Below are positions 1 to 11,448 of a DNA stretch of 64,000 bases, piece after piece (positions within the stretch are counted from its first letter, which is position 1; each line of letters opens with the position of its first letter). The stretch is taken from contig CM048557.1 of the NCBI GenBank assembly GCA_026413225.1, forward strand, positions 62,610,987 to 62,674,986. Direction: 5' to 3'. The position numbers and the translations under genes were made by a program. The notes under the pieces were generated by a model. The model worked only from the letters and a program-made list of their open reading frames with translations. It was not told the DNA's origin and did no database searches. This DNA is from Otis tarda. Taxonomy: Eukaryota > Chordata > Aves > Otidiformes > Otididae.

Positions 1-2228
1 GCATCTCTTACCCCCTGTCTTGAATGTGGCTTCCTATTTCCCCAAAGATAGAACCAGACTGGGTTTCCCCCAGGAGAAAAGGACTGTGATCACGCATCAG
101 AAACCTCTGTGCCATCCCACCCAGAGTGGGAAGGGGCATTCGTACAGCAGTGAGCTCTATGTCAAAGCAGCATCGCTCTGGTTTTAATCCCATTATGCTC
201 CCCTCCCTCACACGGCTCCCTGCGAAAGCTCATCCTGGGCCAGGGGTCAGCTGTGAAGGAGAAAAGCAGTTTATTGTCCTGGGAGGCTGAGAAGTAGCTG
301 CTATTAATACTGAATAATCACTCTTTCAGAGGATGGCGCAGGGCACTGTTGAGACACAGGCTCTGAGTTCATGGGTTCAAGGTTTGGTTTTGCTGTAGGC
401 TCTCTGGATGAGCAGGGACAAGACACTTACTTCTTCTAAACACTCCGCCTTGTATTAGCAGGGAGAAGAGGGTCCTTTTGTCCCTATTTTGCTTTATTTA
501 GATCATAGGAGTCAGAAGGTTATGAAATATGAGAGCAGAGGGTCTAACATACGGCCTTTTGGTGTTAATATCGTCACTGTAAAAGAACGCGCTTGCATAA
601 ACACATATACAGTCTTACACACACAGACAAGTATTTTAGTGTGGTTTCCCGAGGGAAAAGCAGTCCCTACTAAGCATCCTTACTGGAAACAGGCTGTGGC
701 CTGAGCCCAGCACAGAAGCAGAAAGGGAGAGAAGAGTTTCAGGGAGGCGGGGGGGGGGGGGGGGGCGGGGAGTGGACCCTGCTGCTCACAGGAGCACCCC
801 TTGTCCAGGGAAGCCACCTGCACCCCTACTTGGCTGTCCTGAAAAGAAGCACAGGCAGTTGGTGTGCACCCTCACATTCTCAGAATTGCAGGGTGGACTG
901 GAAGAACTTGGTCCTTCTCCATCACCCTTGAAACACAACTGCAAGTGAGTTTTCCCATACAAGCAACTGTGGAGCTCAGCTCCTGGGACATACTTTTGTT
1001 AGGTTTGGGCTATAGCAATCTTTTTTGTCATATATTCATTGATGTCACATATCACTTGAAACCCCTTTTAGCAGTTACAGGTTCATCCCCTTTCCTCTAA
1101 ACTCAGATGTGAACTCTCTATTACTCATATATTCACTAAACGATATCACTTAATAGGTTCTCTTTGCCTCTACCACATTTCCATAACTTGTTCTTTAATC
1201 TTCCTTTGATCCTGAATACCAGAGAGATTTATGTGTAATTTATTCTTACGTTGTTGTACTTGTTTAATCTTTCATTTTCAGTTGGATTCATTTTCAAACA
1301 AGAGCGCTTGTTATAGGTTCAGATTATTGTTGACAGTTGAGACCTACCTGCTCTTTCTGAGACAAGTCTCCATTACTGTTTTTCATCTTTATCAGTTTCC
1401 TCTCAACATGTATTTAACTCAAGGGCTCTGAGCGATTGAGCATAACTCCTTTCTACCTTCAAATGGAGACTGGAGTTTTCCCTTTCTTTGGCATGCTCTT
1501 CATTAGACCTTCTTGCTCTAAAGGCAAAAGACATGACATCCTTTTTTCCAACACAGGCAGTTTGTTCATGGTCTGTAACATCAGCTCTATCCCTTTTCCC
1601 TCTGCTTTGATCAGTGAATGAAGCTCCCTGTTCTCCATTTTTTTTTATTTGTATGTGGAGCAAGTTATCAATAAATTTGGTGCCTTAGGAGTGCTCTCAT
1701 CCTTGGTAGGTTTAACAGATGATAAGGGGTGTCTGAAGCCTCTCTTGCAGAACTACCCAAATTAAAGCCTCCAGCTGCCCTCACATTTGAACTGATTAGC
1801 GAAGGAACCAATTTGCTCCCCGGGAAGATCATTTCCATCTGTCCACCTGATTCTTCAAAACAGAAGAAGGAAGAGCAAGCAGCTGGCCAGCCCCCATGTG
1901 ATGCTGGCCAGATAACTCACCAAGGACGCCGCAGAAGGTGATCCATGAGTGAACAGTTTCCCAGAGTTTATTTTGGATCAAAGGAAGGAGGTTGCCTTTG
2001 GGAAGAAGCTGTGGTAACTGACGCAGAGACAAAAAAAAAGCCTCCCCAGCTGAGATGGAGACAGCCCACACCTTTTTAAACTATATCAGTCCCTAAAGAG
2101 CCCTAGGTTCACTTTGAAATCTGAGATCAGCCCAGATTTTGCCATCAAAGTAAGGCTTGTTTAAAAAAATATATTAAAAATAGAAAGACAAAGCAACCAA
2201 AGCTTCTAGCTCACTTGAAAGCAAATAG
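1..2228. other. Non-genic unique sequence
   Basis: No coding region, RNA gene or recognisable mobile element is supported. Open frames on both strands are under 90 codons, overlap one another and show no domain or plausible splice frame. The only marked local feature is the G tract near 750. The composition is ordinary AT-leaning vertebrate non-coding DNA. Confidence 0.7.
749..770 (+). repeat. Poly-G tract (G17 C G4)
   Basis: Seventeen consecutive G residues, then one C and four more G, sit in a G-rich context that continues for a few bases on either side. Such a run can form a G-quadruplex on the plus strand. It is also a place where sequencing and assembly often miscount bases. Confidence 0.9.
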
Positions 2229-2502
2229 AATCATAGAATAGAATAGAATAGAATAGAATAGAATAGAATAGAATAGAATAGAATAGAATCGTTTGGGTTG
2301 GAAGGGACCTTTAAAGTCCATCCAGTCCAACCCCCTTGCAAGAAGCAGGGACACCTTCAACTGGATCAGGTTGTTCACAGCCCTGTCCAACCTGGCCTTG
2401 TATGTTTCCAGGGATGGGGCACCACCACCTCTCTGGACAACCTGTGCCAGCATTCCACCACTCTCATTGTAAAAAACTTTTTCCTTGTGTCCAGTAAATA
2501 AT
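2229..2502 (-). mobile_element. CR1 LINE, 5'-truncated 3' end
   Basis: The plus strand shows the reverse complement of the avian CR1 3' end: an octamer-type tail (AATCATAGAAT), then GTTTGGGTTGGAAGGGACC, then the segment containing TCCAGTCCAACCCCC and GCAGGGACACCTTCAACTGG. Homology fades near 2502, after the stretch equivalent to the end of ORF2. The copy is about 270 bp, typical of 5'-truncated CR1 insertions. It encodes nothing functional. The tail has been replaced by a pentanucleotide microsatellite (see 2236). Confidence 0.93.
2236..2285. repeat. (GAATA)10 microsatellite in a CR1 tail
   Basis: Ten perfect GAATA units lie between the CR1 terminal sequence AATCATA and the CR1 3' core. In other copies in this window the same place holds one or two ATCATAGA-type octamers. 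The pentamer therefore probably arose by slippage from the CR1 tail. The minus-strand open frame across it, with a repeated FYSIL pattern, is an artefact of the repeat. Confidence 0.95.
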
Positions 2503-5500
2503 TTGCGAGTATTGTGTGGTCCAAGACCTGCTGAACAGACACCCTGTGGATGGATGGTCTCACCCTGGGGAGTGACCCTGAAAATCATGGTGCTGCTCCC
2601 CTACATCACACACTCAGTCCTGGGAAAGTGAGGCAAGGCTGGTGGGGCAGCCCAGGGCACTGAGCTGTGGGAGTTGCAGACTGTGCCGGTCCTGGACACA
2701 CAGCAGGGACGCAGCCCTCCAAACCACCGGCTTGATTGCATAGTAGGAGCCAGCACTGCCAGGTCTCTTGGCAGCTCCGTGTTGCCTTTCTGAAGCAAAG
2801 CTGCTGTAAATACAGCCTGGCAAGATAGAGCTCCCAGATAGTTTCAGGGTCCTGGTGAATCTGCTTTCAACAGCCTTGTTGATGCAGGAATTATGAAATA
2901 TGTTCTGGGGAAAAAATAATTAAAAGCGGAAATTCTAAAGAAAAAGAAACTATCAGAGTGAAGCTAAAATAGATGGAGTGTATCAGTAATTGAAGTGCAA
3001 AAACAAGTTATACAAAACTCAGTTTAGTTCCCCTACATGGAATCTGGCTTTATTGTAAAGGAAAACTCAGAAAGTGAGGCAACTGGAAAAAAAAAAATTA
3101 CTCTGCATTGTAATGGTGCCATGAGGAAAAAATATGGGGAAAAAAAGCCCATCTAATGTCTCGTTAAAATAGATTTAATCTCATCTCAGACCACAGATGC
3201 TAAAATGATTTCATCATAATTGTATTGTTATGGAATGACTGTTCCGTGTAATCTTCACTCTGAATTTCTCAGTGTTATAATGTTTGATTATGAGGGGAGG
3301 AAGGTTCAGCATTAGTTTTTCCATTCAGCTTTGAAGAGGTGTAAGTAGGTAACAGAAAAAGGGATGTCTAATGGTGATACGTGCAACTTTTGTAAAGTTG
3401 GAGACATTTTAAAAAGCAATTTGGTAGCAGAATGGATATTTTACAGCCTTTTATTCTTTGATTTTGTTTTCCAAAGTTGAGAGAAAGGAAAAAAAAAAAA
3501 TCTTCCTTTTCAGACCTGCACTCCATTCCCAGCTCATCCAACTGCTGCAAAGCCTGCTGAGGTGTCCCTGAGGGACCAGAGTGGGCTGATGGGAAAAGCC
3601 TGATGGGGCTTTTGTCCGTACTGAAATTAGGGCTTCACAGTCTATTCGCAGTCCAACTGCAGACCCTGGAAAGACTTATAAGCTCTCTCAGTGCAGATTT
3701 TTATTGAAAACAGAAAGGCAGTGTTCTAGGCTACAGCAGCTCTGACAGCGAGTGGGAGGTGGGGTATCACCTTCCTCTTCCTCCTTTGGTGAGGAACACA
3801 AGGGGCTCGCAGCGCTCCAGCAGTTGACATAACCTGGATGTCATGTGCATCTCTAGCTTGCTTAAGGCTGCACTAGGTTAGAATTGTCCCTGAACAGGAG
3901 TTGCAGCTCCTCCCCCAAATCCCATATCAGCACATCAGAGTGAAATCTGTCTGGAGATAACTAGGGAGCTAAAGGGCATTCAGCTGTGCTGCTCGTTATC
4001 TGGGCTTGCATAAGGAGGCCAAACCAAATGAGACCCTCAGTGCATAATTAAGTTGTTCTGTTAGCAGCAAAAACAATTAAACCTGGATTCCTACAGATTT
4101 GCCTCTGAAGCTGTGTGCACACCTCCCACAGAAAGCCAGCAGATCTGCTCCTACAGCATCTTCAACACAGAATCTCCTTCCTGAGGGCCTCTCCTGACTA
4201 TCTCTATGTCCTCTGCACTTTTTCCCCTTGGCCACACCATGGTGATGCTCCCACCTTATGCTATGTGCTTCACCTCTTCCTTTTGGGCAAAACACGGGAC
4301 GTGTAGCCCAGAGCTTTGCAGGAGCCTACGTGGGCATTGATTCAGCTCTCAATCTTCAACGCCGTCTCCTGTTTTCATGAAACTTGCAGGAATTTCATAG
4401 CTTGAAGACCTTTAGCTCCCTGACAAAGTTTGTTGATGTTGGCCAACAGATTGAGAAGCAGTGGGGAGAGGCAGGGGGCATGGGCAGACAGACTGTACAA
4501 TGGCACAAGCTTCGTTGTCTTCAGGCCTCAGGCTTATAACCAGATTATCAAAGAGAAAAATCAACTGTTTCCCCAGGATGTGTGACTTGGACAGGAGTCA
4601 GGTGGGCTGGATCATGCTGCAAATGAAGGAGAGGGAAGGCATCCAGCTCCGGCATGGAGTAGCATACATTCCTACAGAGGCTTTGTATTGCCCTTTATCC
4701 CTTCTTGCTGGTAAAGCCCTGTAACCGGCAGCAGTTTGGAGGGTTACACAATAAACACTCAAAATGGTGACAGAAGGAGAACAGCTTGATCAGAGCCTGC
4801 TGCTGCCACTAATCTGCCTGCTGCAGCTTCTGTTGTTGCTATTTTGGCTGCTGCTTCTTCCATATTGTCTCTTGCAGCATTTTCTCTCCAAGAAAGCTGG
4901 GCTATTGATCCCACACTCAGATGTACCAAATGCAAGCAAAGGCCTAGCAGGGAGACGCCAGCGCAACACTCAAGTGGGGAAAAAGTCCATGCCCAGGTAC
5001 TTGCTTTGGCTGCTGTCACTCAGGATAGCCCAGATCTGCAGTGCCGTAATTTGACGTAGTTAATGCACAATTAAACCAAAGAAGTTCAGGATGCTGCCTC
5101 ACTCTCCAGGCCTTGAGGAGCCTTGGAGGGGGGCAAAGCCCTTGCTGCTTTCTCCCAGAGGCAGTAGAGATCATTCCTTATGTTGGTCTTGTGAAGGGAC
5201 AGCTTTGCAAATCCAGGAGCAATTTTATACCTTAAAGTCGGGCTCTGGTCTGCCTTTCAAACACAGAAAGGGTTATATTCTAGGGAAAACACATTTCAGA
5301 CAACCCTGAATCAGCAAGGTCCTCAAAGCCTGCCGCAAGAAGATACCAGAGCTGATTTTTCTCTGCATTGTGTTTTTTTTATCTCAGTCATCATATTTTC
5401 TTGCAGAAGATCTCCCTCTCCCCCTCCCTCTCCAGATTTCCTTCACAAAAGCCATGACATGAGCAACACACACATCTGCTCTGAAGCCACAGTCATCTGC

Positions 5501-5904
5501 TGTTCCCTGCGAGGCCACTGTGTGCATGGGGCCATTGTGCGGAGAAGTGGGGTATTATTTAAGTGTCAGGAGCGTACGCCGCACAATGCCGGGTAACCGC
5601 GCAGTCCTTCAGCGGCGGCAAGTGCACAGAGCTGACACCACCACAGCGGCTGATCCGGGAGGTGCTTTTGCAAGGGGAGGGGGAATAAGCACTAACAATT
5701 ACAAGCTTTTCTGAAAAGAGGAATATGAGTGAATGAAAGGACCTGTTGTCCTCTGAGTCAGGAGCGGAAAGGTTACTGGATTTTACTGTTAGACTTAAAC
5801 AGTCCAGCAAGGACAGCTGTTGGGAGCTCATTGGTGCTTGGATAGTGAATATTCACCTCTCTATTAGAAAGTCTTTCCTTTTGCTTATCTCAGCCTTCAT
5901 CCGT
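2503..5904. other. Non-genic unique sequence
   Basis: No gene or recognised repeat is seen. A CTG/TTG-rich patch at about 4797-4870 gives a leucine-rich open frame (4764-5054, plus strand) that looks like a membrane helix only because of codon composition. A small CpG cluster lies at 5538-5658. AT-rich stretches around 2880-3350 carry short A and T runs. Confidence 0.65.
5538..5658. other. Short CpG cluster
   Basis: About eleven CpG dinucleotides occur in 120 bp, while the flanks are almost CpG-free. Motifs include GCGTACGCC, AACCGCGCAG and AGCGGCGGCAAG. The cluster is too short to meet CpG-island criteria. It could be a small regulatory element, a hypomethylated enhancer or chance. No TATA box or open frame of note adjoins it. 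Confidence 0.4.
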
Positions 5905-6232
5905 AAACCAAAGAAGGAGAGAAATTCTTCAGCAGGGCCTGTTGTGATAAGACGTGGGGTGATGGTTTTAAAATAGAGGGAGGTAGATTCAGACTGGACA
6001 TAAGGAAAAAAATGTTTACAATGAGAGTGATGAAGCACTGGAACAGGTTGCCCAGAGAGGTGGTGGATGCCCCATCCCTGGAAACGTTCAAGGCCAGGTT
6101 GGACGGGGCTCTGAGCAACCTGATCTGGTTGGAGATGTTCCTGCTCCTTGCAGGGAGGTTGGACTAGATGGCCTTTAAAGGTCCCTTCCCACTCAAACCC
6201 TTCTGTGACTCTGTGATTCTATGATTTTATGA
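5905..6232 (+). mobile_element. CR1 LINE, 5'-truncated 3' end
   Basis: The copy is read on the plus strand from the last part of ORF2 (CAGCAGGGCCTGTTGTGATA, then GGTTGCCCAGAGAGGTGGTGG and CTCTGAGCAACCTGATCTGG) through the short 3' UTR with GGTTGGACTAGATGGCC. It ends in ATTCTATGATTTTATGA. It is about 330 bp and heavily 5'-truncated. The insertion faces the minus-strand copy at 6787, so the two 3' ends form an inverted pair. Confidence 0.94.
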
Positions 6233-6786
6233 CACCACTGTGATTCCCAGCAGAACCCTGTTACGAACAAGCCCCAAAAGATGCAGCAGAGATGATCTCC
6301 AGCCTGGGAGAAAGCCCTATACAGGCTTTCAGTGATGAGAGGGTGGAGGAGGCACAGCAGCAGTCAGACATGGTATCCTGACAAATTGGGATGGAGAGCA
6401 GTGAGGCACCAGGCTTTGGTGCAACGCAAAGGACAAACATCTTGGGCCAGATGAAGCAAAAAGGTGCCACCAAGGAACTGTCAAAAGGGGAAGGAGAGGA
6501 GCTGAGGGGTAGTGGAAGGAGAAGGGTTTGCGCAACGAGTGTCTAAGTTTGCGGGAAAGAGGGCAGAGATCCAAAGGTTTATTGACAGTTAAATATCATT
6601 ATCCTCAGTTAATTAGTTTCATAGCTACAGTTAATAATATATCAAGTGAGCTGAAAATCTCGCCAGTAGTACTAGGAAATGCATGGACAATGTTACAAGC
6701 AGGAATTGTCTTATTGAAAAGCCCCTTTGTTGTCAGTGTCTGTCTGACAAATCCCTGTCACGCATCAGGTGAGCAGCACAGCATAG
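6233..6786. other. Spacer between two facing CR1 copies
   Basis: This 554-bp unique stretch contains no supported gene or recognised repeat. Open frames here are under 90 codons, and some run into the CR1 copies. Confidence 0.6.
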
Positions 6787-7080
6787 GATCATAGAATCAC
6801 AGAATGGTTTGGGTTGGAAGGGACCTTCAAAGCCCATCCAGTCCAACCCCCCTGCAAGGAGCAGGGACATCTCCAACTGGATCAGGTTGCTCAGAGCCCC
6901 ATCCAACCTGGCCTGGAATGTTTCCAGGGATGGGGCATCCACCACCTCTCTGGGCAACCTGTGCCAGTGTTCCACCATCATCATTGTAAAAAAAAATTGT
7001 TCCTAATGTCTAATCTGAATCTACCTCCCTCTATTTTAAAACCATTACCCCTTGTCTTATCACAACAGGCCCTGCTACAG
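6787..7080 (-). mobile_element. CR1 LINE, 5'-truncated 3' end
   Basis: The plus strand reads tail octamers GATCATAGAATCACAGA, then ATGGTTTGGGTTGGAAGGGA, then AGCCCATCCAGTCCAACCCC and GGCATCCACCACCTCTCTGG. Homology continues to TTGTCTTATCACAACAGGCC. The element is therefore on the minus strand, about 295 bp, and truncated at the end of ORF2. The open frame at 6814-7254 is antisense to this element and is not a gene. Confidence 0.94.
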
Positions 7081-10000
7081 TCCAGAAAACCTGCTTTGCA
7101 TCATTTGAAAAGCATAGGGATATTTCTGGTGTCTGAAGAAAGTGATGTTTGGATTGTAGGATTCACATCTAGATGCTTGTGCAATTTCTCCCAAGACGCA
7201 TCTGTTCTCTTGGATCCTTCCAGACTCTTCCTCATTCTTTATCAAGGAGGGTAGTGTCTTGTGCCTGTCCTGGCTGTGTGACTTTTAAAACAACGTCATC
7301 CTGAGATTATGGTCGAGGCCTCTCAAGATTGTGAGATGTCTCACAAGACCTGAACAGTAATACCCTCAACAGCTCACTCTCTCTAGAGTACCCAAACAGT
7401 GCCATCCAAAACCATTAGTCACTTCTGAAAATCTTGGCTCATGGGGATGGTTTTGTCAGAGCTCCGCCATTTGAAAAAAAAAACAGAGAAGCAAGATAGC
7501 TGTAAAAATGCATTTCAGGAATAGCTTGTAGACACTCACCTTAGTCCTATGCAAGACTGGCGAGGTACTGCCTGCAGTGCATCACTGCCTGCAGTGATCG
7601 GGGGTGCCTGCAGTGCATCTCTGGGATAATTCATGCAGCAAGCAACTGCTAAGGTTCAAAAAGCAGAAGGTGGAGGATCAATTCCCAGAGTCAGGTATAA
7701 TCTTCGCTTCTGTAACTGATTAGTGCTTTTCACTCAAGACCAGCACTAGAGAATTACTCTGCAAATGTCGTTTTCCTTTAACTACCTTCCCAACTGCCAG
7801 TTGATGGACACCTGCAGCGGGGAAATGCATGGCAGTGGCACACCATATGGCCATCGCTGCTCCTTGCTGTTGCACATCAGCTGTGCAATGAAGCCAGCCT
7901 CAGGGTATTTTTCAGCAGGACTCTGCCTACTTCTTTCACAACCCCAGAGCACACCTTGGGTTTCTCTGCTTGCCACTTGCCTCAGGATCTGTAAGAGAAC
8001 TGCTCACTGCAACGGATGAGCGACAGCTATGGAGACCCAGTGGACGATACGGTGCAATCACTGCAGTTTCTAGCAGCCTGCTCTGCCAGTCACAGTTCTT
8101 CTGCCTGTTTCCTTTGGGTCTGACCACTGCCTTTCCCTGAACATTGTGGCACTCAGCGCTGGCTTGGGATGGGAGCATCACCTCCCTCCCAGCAGATGTG
8201 GCTCCAGCAACACTGTGGTGAGTCACCCTGAGAGAGATTCCCTGTTTCACACCTTTATCATTCACAGGACGAGAGCTGCTCAGAACCATGTAACAGGCAG
8301 TTTTTTGTAATTTTTTTCAGTGCCTGGACTTGGGAAATATTTTTTTCTTCTTCCTTTCTTACCCTCCCCGGTGGAGGTGCCACCACCCATGGGGGTAGCT
8401 GTGGCAAACACCTCAACTTTTGCTCTTAAAACAGTATAACAAGCATTGCCAGCCAGCAAAACCTGGCAAAAGCAATCCAGACAGGAGAGACACGCTCAGG
8501 GAAGCCTCTTCACCTCCATGGCAGCCCACAAAGACTGGCGAGGTGTCCTGGGGCTGACAGAGCTCCTCTGCCACTGTCAGCAAGTGCAGCTGGAGGGTGG
8601 CCAAGGGGAGGGACAGTACCCAACCACCATGCTGAAAACCCCTGTCTCTGGAGCTGGCAGAGCACTCTGACATGCTTGCAGGATGGTCAGACCTGCTCAC
8701 CACGCTGGGGTACAATTTGGCATTAGATTCAATAGCATCCGAGATGCCTCCAAGGCAGAGCAGAGGAGGGAGCGGGGGATTTCCCAGTGCTAATTATCGA
8801 GCAGTCATACGCTGGAGCAGCTCCCCCTGCCAAGGGATTAGGCGAAGCATTGTTTCTCACTCAATAAATCTTTGCAACAAACGCCTAATTCCCCAGGCAC
8901 CATGTACAAAAATTAATCCTGATCCTCCCCCTTCTTTTTTCTCATCGCAGGGATGTTTCCCTGCTGCTGGTTCCCGCAGCCCAAGGCTGCAGTGGAGTGA
9001 TGCACCGTGATGGCACGGGGAGGGTGCAGGTTCAGTCAGCTGGGCTGGTGAGGGACATGGAGGGGAACAGTGATGTTGCCCCTCCAACATGCCCAGCGAG
9101 CAGCATAGCAGCTCTGGTACCACTCATACTCTTGCAGCCTGGCCATCTGTAAGAGGCACAGTCCTAGGAGAGACCCAGGACCTTGCTTTGCCTTCTGGCT
9201 CTCTGGATGCAGCAAGAAAACAGCAAGGCCATTTTCATCTCTGAGTGGCATCAGTGACAGGTCTTTGCTCTAATTACCGGCTCAGCCTGTTATAAATGCA
9301 CAGAAATGCTGAATGGGAGAGCCATGGTGGGAATTTCAGCCCAAGGAGAAGCTCCTGGCTCTGGGATCAGAGCAGCCTGAAGAGGCAGGATGCAATATCA
9401 ATGTGAGGAGGGGGCGGGGGGTGGATCCAGCAGGCCAAAGGGATATTTCTTTCAAATCATGCTTTTAGCAGGAGCTTGTGCTGTGGGACCTCAGGAGCCT
9501 CCTTCATCCATTCCTGTGGATCATCAGCCCCTGAAGGGAAGCAAAGAAGCCGTGCCCTCTCCCTAATTCCTCGCCTGAGGAGAAGGCAGGAGCCCAGGCT
9601 GGGTTTTAACCAGGACAGAGGAGCAGGCCTGCAGGTTTTACCCATTAAATGACTACATTATCCATGCAATCAAGCCAGCTGCTGCATAATTTCTGCCAGT
9701 TCCCCAAAGGGCCAGAACGTCTCTCAGCCACAAACACGCATATCCTCCCCGATGCCGCTTTTCACTCCGCTGCATTGCCTTCACCCCAGCTCACCCTCTG
9801 GGACAGGACTGCCTGGCACACCCCACTCGGACACGTCTCAGCTCCAAAAGCAGAGGGAGAGGACGCTTCTCTCTGTCCACAGTCTCAGATAGAAGCATCC
9901 CCACCAAAACAAAGGGCTGCATCAGGCGATGTGGGACACAGGACTATCAAAGGCATTATCAATTTTATGATAAATGCTTTATTAACAAGGACCTAGTTCA

Positions 10001-10810
10001 TACTTAGCATGGCTTTTGCAGTGTGGTGGAAGCTGTTTCCATCCAATAGTATAAGAGGCCAAGAGAGGGGCAATTCCCAGGCACATGGGTTTGCCCTCAG
10101 GTCCTGCACAGGGACAGCCACGTGGGATTTCACACCCAGACACATCTCAGCAATGCTGAGAGCTCCCTCACTTCCAGCTTTCACGCTAACTCTCATGATG
10201 AGGAGACCCAGCAGCAGGGAGGCTCCTGGTCCTCCCTTGCGTGGCTGCTGCCTATGCTGTGCTGCACGTTGTTTGCTTGTGGGGCGTTTGCAGCTCTCCC
10301 ACATCCTGTTCCAACATCACCATTTCTCATTCATGCGCCCTTGGAAAAAAACGTGGCAATTTTCCCCCAGCCACGCACAAGCATTTCCGCACAGCGAAGC
10401 CCTCCAGTCAGTGCATGCAATCCTCCCTCGGCAGCGCTGGGTCTGTCAATCTTTTTGTACCTGCTAAGTGGTAGAGTGCTTCTCCCAATTTACTTATCCA
10501 TCATTTTTATTGAGAAATCTGCTCCAGTCCCACACAGTTATATGAGTTAATGGAACGGTGATTAGCGAATGAGCTGTGATTTCAGGCACATCAGTGCAAA
10601 GCTGGGACTACACCGCACCATTTCCAGCACAGCTGCTCAGAGCAGGATTTGATCCCTTTTGCCTTGAGTTTCTAATCATTTGCATACTCCTTTGCTTGCT
10701 TCTATCATTTTAAATAGCTGTGTATGTTGTTATTATTTTTAAAGCCATCTGGGCAATTATTGCTGTGTTCCTGAACAGGGAGAGTATTGTGCCAGTCTGT
10801 TCACATTACA
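7081..10810. other. Non-genic unique sequence
   Basis: No supported gene. The block is more GC-rich than most of the window, especially at 7760-9650 and 9780-10450. It therefore has many overlapping open frames of 60-150 codons on both strands (for example 10009-10467 and 10122-10550). These overlap in different frames without domains, so I treat them as composition effects. A small CTGCAG-rich repeat lies at 7568. Confidence 0.6.
7568..7620. repeat. Short imperfect tandem repeat with palindrome
   Basis: Three copies of GCCTGCAGTG occur with spacings of about 17-21 bp. The middle unit contains an eight-base inverted repeat, ATCACTGC-CT-GCAGTGAT, at 7581-7598. Each unit carries a PstI-type CTGCAG palindrome. 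The function is unknown. It may be a small local duplication. Confidence 0.7.
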
Positions 10811-11073
10811 GAGTCATAGAATAGTTTGTATTGGAAGGAATCTTTAAAGTCCATCTAGTCCAACCCCCCTGCAAGGAGCAGGGACATCTCCAACCAGATC
10901 AGGTTGCTCAGAGCCCCATCCAACCTGGCCTTGAATGTTTCTAGGGATGGGGCATCAACCAGATAGATGACATCTGCAGCTCTTCCCTTGTCCACTGATG
11001 TAGTCACTCAGTCATAAAAGGCCACCAGGCTGGTCAGGCAGGACTTGCCCTTGGTGAAGCCATGCTGGCTGTC

Positions 11074-11448
11074 TCAAATCACCTCCCTATCCTCCATGTG
11101 CCCCAGCATAGCTTTTAGGAGGATCTGTTCCAAGATTTTCTTAGGCACAGAGTTGAGGGTGACAGGTTGGTAGTTCCCAGGATCCTCCTTTCTATCCTTT
11201 TTAAAAATGGGTGCAATGCTTCCCTTTTTCCAGTCAGCAGGAACCTCACTTGACTGCCATGACTTTTCAGATATCATGGAGAGTGGCTTGGCGACTCCAT
11301 CAACCAATACCCTCAGGACTCTGGGATGCACCTTGTCAAGTCCCATAGACTTACATGTGTTCAGGTTCCTCAGGTGCTCACAAGCTTGATCCTCTCTTAC
11401 AGTGGGAGCGACTTCACTCCCGCAGTCCCTGTCTTGCAGTCTGTCCAT
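11074..11448 (-). pseudogene. CR1 ORF2 remnant: RT N-terminal part
   Basis: The minus-strand frame of 124 codons matches the start of the CR1 reverse-transcriptase domain. Visible signatures are [14 protein letters not shown] (family pattern close to GPDGxHPRVLR), [12 protein letters not shown], and [13 protein letters not shown], which corresponds to the NYRPVSLTS block. The frame ends at a stop right after EDREVI. Homology resumes beyond it with DSQHGFTKGKSC and a further internal stop, then breaks at the deletion near 10960. The catalytic FADD/YADD box is absent. In an intact element this enzyme copies CR1 RNA at a nicked target. Confidence 0.85.

Noticed and set aside
2211-2588. Minus-strand 125-codon frame with a repeated FYSIL pattern
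   Set aside because: It is a translation of the GAATA microsatellite and the CR1 copy, not a gene.
4764-5054. Plus-strand 96-codon frame with a leucine-rich, membrane-like N-terminus
   Set aside because: The leucines come from a CTG/TTG-rich patch at about 4797-4870. There is no domain, splice context or downstream sense, and two other frames are open over the same DNA.
10009-10550. Overlapping plus-strand frames of 142 and 152 codons
   Set aside because: They overlap in different frames in a GC-rich stretch, lack domains, and show no frame-specific signal.
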